A stretch of 64,000 bases of DNA from Euptelea pleiosperma (Eukaryota > Streptophyta > Magnoliopsida > Ranunculales > Eupteleaceae): the NCBI GenBank assembly GCA_035048495.1, contig CM068544.1:44851893-44915892 (forward strand), written 5' to 3'. The notes below the pieces were generated by a model. That model was not told where the DNA came from. It was given only the letters and a program-made list of their open reading frames with translations, and ran no database searches. Of this stretch, positions 59,439 through 64,000 are shown piece by piece; within the stretch, counting starts at the first letter, position 1, and each line of letters opens with the position of its first letter. The position numbers and the translations under genes were made by a program.

Positions 59439-62400
59439 AAATTAAAAAAAAATCAACATTGTGGCTCATATTGGTTTGGGGTACAAGATCGAATGGCTTG
59501 GAATCACTAACCAGGCTGATTTTTGGTTTGTAGTTCCCCCTAGGGATTGGCCAAACATCCACACGCTCAGAGTCCCTTAAAAGTGTGTCACGTATTGTGG
59601 GCTGTCACGACTTTTAATCAATTTTTTGTTACTCACCATTGCCCTTGGACAAATCTAGTATGCAAAAGTATGCAAATAGTGTCAGTACTGTTGGATGTCC
59701 CTTGAAAAATGTGTTATTTCAACGTTTTCAAAAAATATATTCTATAAATTAAAAACACGTTTTTCAAGGAGCATTCAATGGTGGAAATGGCCACTAAATG
59801 TAATAAGCCCAGAATGGAATGGGCCACTTAATAGACCCAAGCCCAACCCTTTAAATGGCCCGAATGAAATAAAAAGGGAGAAGGGTTTCTTTTAGAAGAT
59901 GTCTTCGAGCTCGACACCAAAAGGGTTGTCTGAAACCCTAACCCCTGTCATGGGTTGGCGCAGCGGTAGGCGATGCCGGCAGCAGCTTTGCAACGATGAC
60001 TCCGGCTAGCGACGCAAGTGAGTTCCTCCTCTTCATCTTCTTCTTCTTTTTCTTCTTCTTCTTTTCCGGCGGTTCTTGTCGTCGTCATCTTCTTCTTCGG
60101 CAGTTAACGTCGTCTTCATCTTCTTCTTCCTTCATATACAAATCAGAAACATTTTTTTTATATAATTTTTTTAATTTCGATTTGGCCGTACGTGTCTGTC
60201 CGTGACGACACGACAAAAAACCCTAAAAATGTCGTGTCATTGTTACATAGGTACCAACCCATGTTTGGATTTAACCATTAAAACCTTGATGAGTTTCAAG
60301 TTAGGTTGACTAGAACACATGCTAGACCAATCCATTGCCATTTCTAGGGTGCCAATGGATCAGGTAAACCAAGCACCCAGTACACTGAATCACTATTTGT
60401 TAGTTTTAGTTCAGATTTTAACAGTTCCAAACCTGGTTAGAGTTACCCCACTAGAACCTGAGTTCGTTTTAGGTCTGATTCAGGTCGATTTCTGTTAGCA
60501 CACGTTGGGTTTGGCTTAACCTCAACCCATCCCAAACCTAACAATTTGCCACCATCTATCATAGCCAAAACAGAAATGGCAGGATAGTTTTAGGTACTAG
60601 ACTTCTAGCCATGATATGGTTATAAATAACAAGAGCAGCCATCTTTTGGTTTCTTAATCCATAATGAATTTTCTAATACACCATAACTTCCTTGATTAAA
60701 GAGAAGATCTTGAATGGAAACCTAACATAACACAAATGTTATAAGAAGGCGATTGAGATTCCTTGGACTGGTAAAACTACCGCATACAAACTAAAGACGA
60801 GAATGTTTGTTAATGATATCAGAAAATTCAATGAACTCTTCCACTTGCATGTTCCTTCTCATTGGGCTGTCACGGGTATTCGTTATACATGACCAAACCA
60901 TTTCAATCAACTCTTCCTTAATCATCACTTATTGGGTCTACTCCAATACTACGAATACATTCATTTATGATTTAGTCTTTCATAGTCATTCCACTCATCC
61001 ATCTCAATATGCTCACCTCGCTATCCTCATTGTATAAACATGTTGTTTTTTGATTGCCCAAGATTTATCTCCATAATGCATACCCAATTTTATTGTCTTC
61101 TAATACTTTTTTTTTTAGTTTGATTGGTATGCTTTGGTTACATAGCATTCAGAAAATGCATCTCCACTTTAGCCACCCAGCTATTTTTCTATATGCAACA
61201 TCTTGAAGTATTCAAGATAATCTATAAATCTTGAAAATCCATGATACATATACACTTTTTCGAGTGCAAGTCATTTCAAATGGATTCCTTCAAGACTTAA
61301 TGCACATGCATTACAATGTCAAATTTGATGAATGAAACCCACGGAATCTCATTCTAATGTTGTATGGCACCAAACTTTTTGCATATATTCCCTCCTATCA
61401 CCTTTCCCAAAAGGATGAGTTTGCCATCTCTATAACCATCCATCCTTTTGGTACAAGCATCATCTTTACAAAGAAAACAGCACAGTCGATCGCAAGATAT
61501 GAATTAAAAAGATATTCTTTCTCAAGCTGATGCAAAACAACAGCAAACACTACTGTCATTTTCCAAATTCCATTTCAAGTATAGAATTGCTTACCAAACA
61601 ATTTAATTAGACATGAAAGTGTCTTCTACAGTACTAAAATGCAAAATTTTCAGATAGACCTTGCTAGAAAGAGGACTGAGTAGCGATTTAGAGGCAACGA
61701 AACAAGCTAAAAGGTAGCTCTAAAGCAGCTTATAGATCAATAGAGCTAATTTAAGAAAAACCCATTTAGTTAACAAGCAAATAAGGGAATATTTATGGCT
61801 ACTATATTCAATTAGAGGAGCATACCTCGTCCAACATCGGTATTAACCTCGTCTTCTTTCTCCAATACTCGCCATGATCGCTGCAAGTGAGCGGATCATC
61901 AACAACCGGAGCTCCATTCAAACTATCAATCAGAGGATCCATCAAAGACGAATCTCCAGAGCTAATTCCGACATAAATTCCCCGACCCACATCACAAAAC
62001 TCCTCCAAGAGCTTCTGTGTGGGCTTCAAGAACCTAGATCCCTTCAAGATTGAAGGGTAGCCCATAAATGGTTCGAAAGGAACCGAACTCCTCGACACAA
62101 GGTTCGACTTCGACGCACCACCGCCGACAATCCCTCGAACTGCATACCCTCCGATATCCTTTTCGTCGAACATGGCAGACTTATATCGTGGTAGACTCAA
62201 TTCTGGAGGGAGATTATGTTGTTGAGTATGGTGAGAAGACAGAGACAGAGACAACCCTCGCTCCGTCGTTGTCGTATCGTGGGTTAACGACAAGGGTTCT
62301 GGCTTAAACGTCACCACTTGTTCGCCATTAAACGACTGACCAAAATCTTCAAGGTTTTTGGCCGTCCAAGGAAATGGGTTGTCGATAATAGCTTGAATCG

Positions 62401-62728
62401 AGCTAGGGTTTACATTTGCAGCAAGAGAAGACTGTGGATCCAAGTAAGGATGATAATGAGAAGAAGACGACGACGAAGCGGTATTGACAACTGAGAAAAC
62501 AGAAACTGGGCTGTGGTTACAATCCTCACCTCGTGCACCTCCAAGTGGGTTGGCGCAGGTTAGAATTTGAGAGGAAAACAGTGGCGGATCGTAGAGAGGG
62601 AGTAAACCTGCGAACCCATGATGGGTAGCTGGTGGTGGTGGTTCGCAACTGGAGTGGTTTTGAACGACTCTAAGTTTATCTCTTCGACTTTGTTGTGGGA
62701 CGTGAAAGGGTTCGAAACCCTCCGCCAT
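55782..62728 (-). CDS. BEL1-like TALE homeodomain transcription factor
   Basis: Four exons on the minus strand: 62728-61826, 57468-57098, 56907-56847 and 55871-55782, in frame, 474 aa. The 61 bp third exon is a hallmark of BELL genes. Residues 1-220 are low-complexity with a GLSLSLSS motif at 158-165. Then come a SKY box (about 228-248, [19 protein letters not shown]), the BELL domain (about 286-372, [24 protein letters not shown]...) and a TALE homeodomain (about 392-455) with PYP at 425-427 and WFINARVR at 449-456. These nuclear proteins pair with KNOX partners through SKY/BELL and control meristem and organ boundaries. The protein stops only 16 residues after WKP, so the C-terminal ZIBEL-type motif common in the family is missing. 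The subgroup is unclear; a BLH11-like short form is one option. Intron 1 is 4.4 kb and carries a LINE. Confidence 0.94.
58141..58511 (-). mobile_element. 5'-truncated LINE in BEL1-like intron 1, exact 19 bp duplication
   Basis: The poly(A) end lies at 58141 (T run on the + strand, then GATAAG). The minus strand reads [19 protein letters not shown], the zinc-binding tail of plant L1 reverse transcriptases. TCCCCTACTTATAAATATT is repeated exactly on both sides (58122-58140, 58512-58530). The + strand frame 58155-58433 is its antisense. Confidence 0.9.
59328..60255. mobile_element. TIR element in BEL1-like intron 1 with nested family A fragment
   Basis: The ends GGTACCTATGTAAACAAGGA and its partner CATTGTTACATAGGTACC are inverted repeats of about 25 bp; GTTTGGAT occurs a few bases outside both. 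Inside are a family A right half (about 59460-59620), an AT microsatellite (59405-59428) and a CTT-repeat tract (60025-60130) whose open frame (59996-60205) is low complexity. Confidence 0.6.
60256..61825 (-). other. 5' part of BEL1-like intron 1
   Basis: No gene or complete transposon recognised. Sequence near 60290-60540 repeats phrases such as TCAGGT(T/C)GATT and CCCAACC, probably an old dispersed repeat. Confidence 0.4.
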
Positions 62729-62948
62729 GACTGAGCTTGAGCTTTTCTTTCTTGGTGAGAGAGAAGAAGAAGAAGAAGAAGAAGAGTGGGATGTGGTGAT
62801 GCCGTGAAGGTGAAAGGTTATCTGATCTTCTGAGCTGCAAAAACTGGCGAAGTAGCAGGTTAGTAAGTAGACACGACGTGGAGATGGTAGCGTGCTGGGG
62901 GAAAATTTTTATTGTGGTCGCAGTAATCAAGGCCACATGTCGAATTGG
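62729..62948 (-). promoter_or_regulatory. 5' leader and core promoter of the BEL1-like gene
   Basis: Directly upstream of the ATG the minus strand has a (CTT)n tract (complement at 62763-62789), typical of plant leaders. No strong TATA box. The promoter is cut short by transposon sequence from 62949. Confidence 0.45.
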
Positions 62949-63330
62949 GAGTAAAACTTCGGTCACAACCCAAATTACGAGCCACGTGGCTAACTATTAG
63001 AGGGCGCTAACCGAATGGATGTTTGGCCAGTCCCTCGGTGGAGTATAACTTCGGTCACTGCGCGTTGTGACCGAAGCCGGTCACAACCCACAATATGAGC
63101 CACGTGGCAACTCTTAGTGGACGCTTCCCTATGGATATTTGGCCATCACTAGGTGGACCTACACCAACACCAAAAATAAATCTGATCGGTGATTTCTAAG
63201 CGGATTGAAGTTTTTTTCGTGGGTTGATTTTAACCGTATGAATTTGAGCATTATTTGGGTGCAAAGATCCAAAGGTTGTAAATCACTGATCAGGCTGCTT
63301 TTTGTTTTGCAGGTCCACCGAGGTGGGTTT
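62949..63330. mobile_element. Two abutting family A fragments in the BEL1-like promoter
   Basis: The first starts AGTAAAACTTCGGTCACAAC (62950) and breaks at about 63043. There a second copy begins, AGTATAACTTCGGTCAC, with the GTGACCGAAGCCGGTCAC hairpin. Each has a GCCACGTGGC motif (62981-62990 and about 63098), roughly 255 and 370 bp upstream of the start codon. The right arm of the second copy is missing. Confidence 0.75.
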
Positions 63331-64000
63331 CTCATGTGCCATGAATTAAAAGTGCTGTGGACCCCACGTCGACTGTCGTCTTGTTTACTGCCTGGCCTTT
63401 GCAGTCGCAAAGCGACAGCCAATGTTTATCCGTTGGAGCTCACTCTCCTTGGCGTTTGGTAAAACTTCTCTTTAAGTCTGATTGGGCTGAAATTAAATAT
63501 TTTCGGCGATTAATTGGCGTTTGATAAACAACTTAAGGTCCCAAAAAAATGAAATTCAGACATAAGCAAAAAGTGAGCTAGGGGTCACTTATGCCATAAA
63601 TAAATGGTTTCTGCGAAAAGCATCTAAAAAAGAGATTCTAAGATTCTCTCTTAAATACCCATAATGCCATTTTCTCAAAGTTTTCTCTTTTAAAAACTTA
63701 CGAAAGTGTCCTAATAAATATTTTAAAATATCCACAATGCCCTTAACTTAATTTTAAATCTTTACCAAACTATCAAAATCAGACATAAGTCATTAAGCTA
63801 TCAGTGCTTTTAGATCTGATAACTTAATTTATCAAACGCCACCTAAGCTACACATCTAAATAGAAAGTCGCCTTCTTACTTTAATACACTACATCTTCAC
63901 CTGGCCATAAAACCTAGGAAAGTTGAACTGTCTTCAAAGTTCAAACTTTCATACTTGGATTGGCTTTGTGATTGTTCTTGCATAATCATCTATTATGCAT
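63331..64000. other. Right edge of the window, no gene seen
   Basis: AT-rich sequence. The phrase AATTGGCGTTTGATAAAC near 63512 and ATTTATCAAACGCCACC near 63826 are inverted copies, hinting at another foldback of about 380 bp (roughly 63455-63845). Beyond that nothing is recognised. Confidence 0.4.

Overview
This is nuclear DNA from a flowering plant. The evidence is large GT-AG introns, plant-specific families (MIZ1/DUF617, DA1-related protease, TOPP phosphatase, BEL1-like TALE homeodomain) and a dense load of small transposons. I cannot place the species. The AT-rich introns and modest coding GC argue against a grass; a magnoliid or eudicot is possible, but that is inference.

Seven genes can be assembled exon by exon. 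They are a MIZ1/DUF617 gene (932-1645, +); a PP1-type TOPP phosphatase (6181-8731, -, 3 exons); an LC8-type dynein light chain (13763-15032, +, 2 exons); a DAR2-like ubiquitin-receptor protease (24591-33177, +, 12 exons, 497 aa); a small secreted peptide precursor (33479-33793, -); a mitochondrial carrier (35617-43607, -, 7 exons, 339 aa); and a BEL1-like homeodomain gene (55782-62728, -, 4 exons, 474 aa). They are unrelated single genes, not a cluster. Several touch growth control (DAR2, BEL1-like, perhaps the peptide) and root tropism (MIZ1 family).

Everything between and inside them is layered transposon DNA. One family of about 360 bp foldback elements (here family A; ends AGTAAAAC...GTTTTACT, target duplications of 10-11 bp) recurs at least fifteen times. 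A second family (family B; ends CAAGGTTTAAAA, body full of TAACGG/CCGTTA, 8 bp target duplications) is nested in it repeatedly. A third group (ends GGAATTTTTGACATA, 9-10 bp duplications) includes a Pack-MULE carrying a broken KCR fatty-acid-elongase gene. At 44.3-52.7 kb two Helitrons lie head to head between two direct copies of a segment of about 1.1 kb. The larger Helitron carries a broken exon of a chloroplast SufA/IscA-type gene. 5'-truncated LINEs, tRNA-derived SINEs and a copia reverse-transcriptase relic complete the picture.

I found no CRISPR array, rRNA or functional tRNA gene and no unmistakably new system. The most informative material is the transposon nesting with intact target duplications, the gene-fragment captures and the repeated export of CACGTG motifs by family A.
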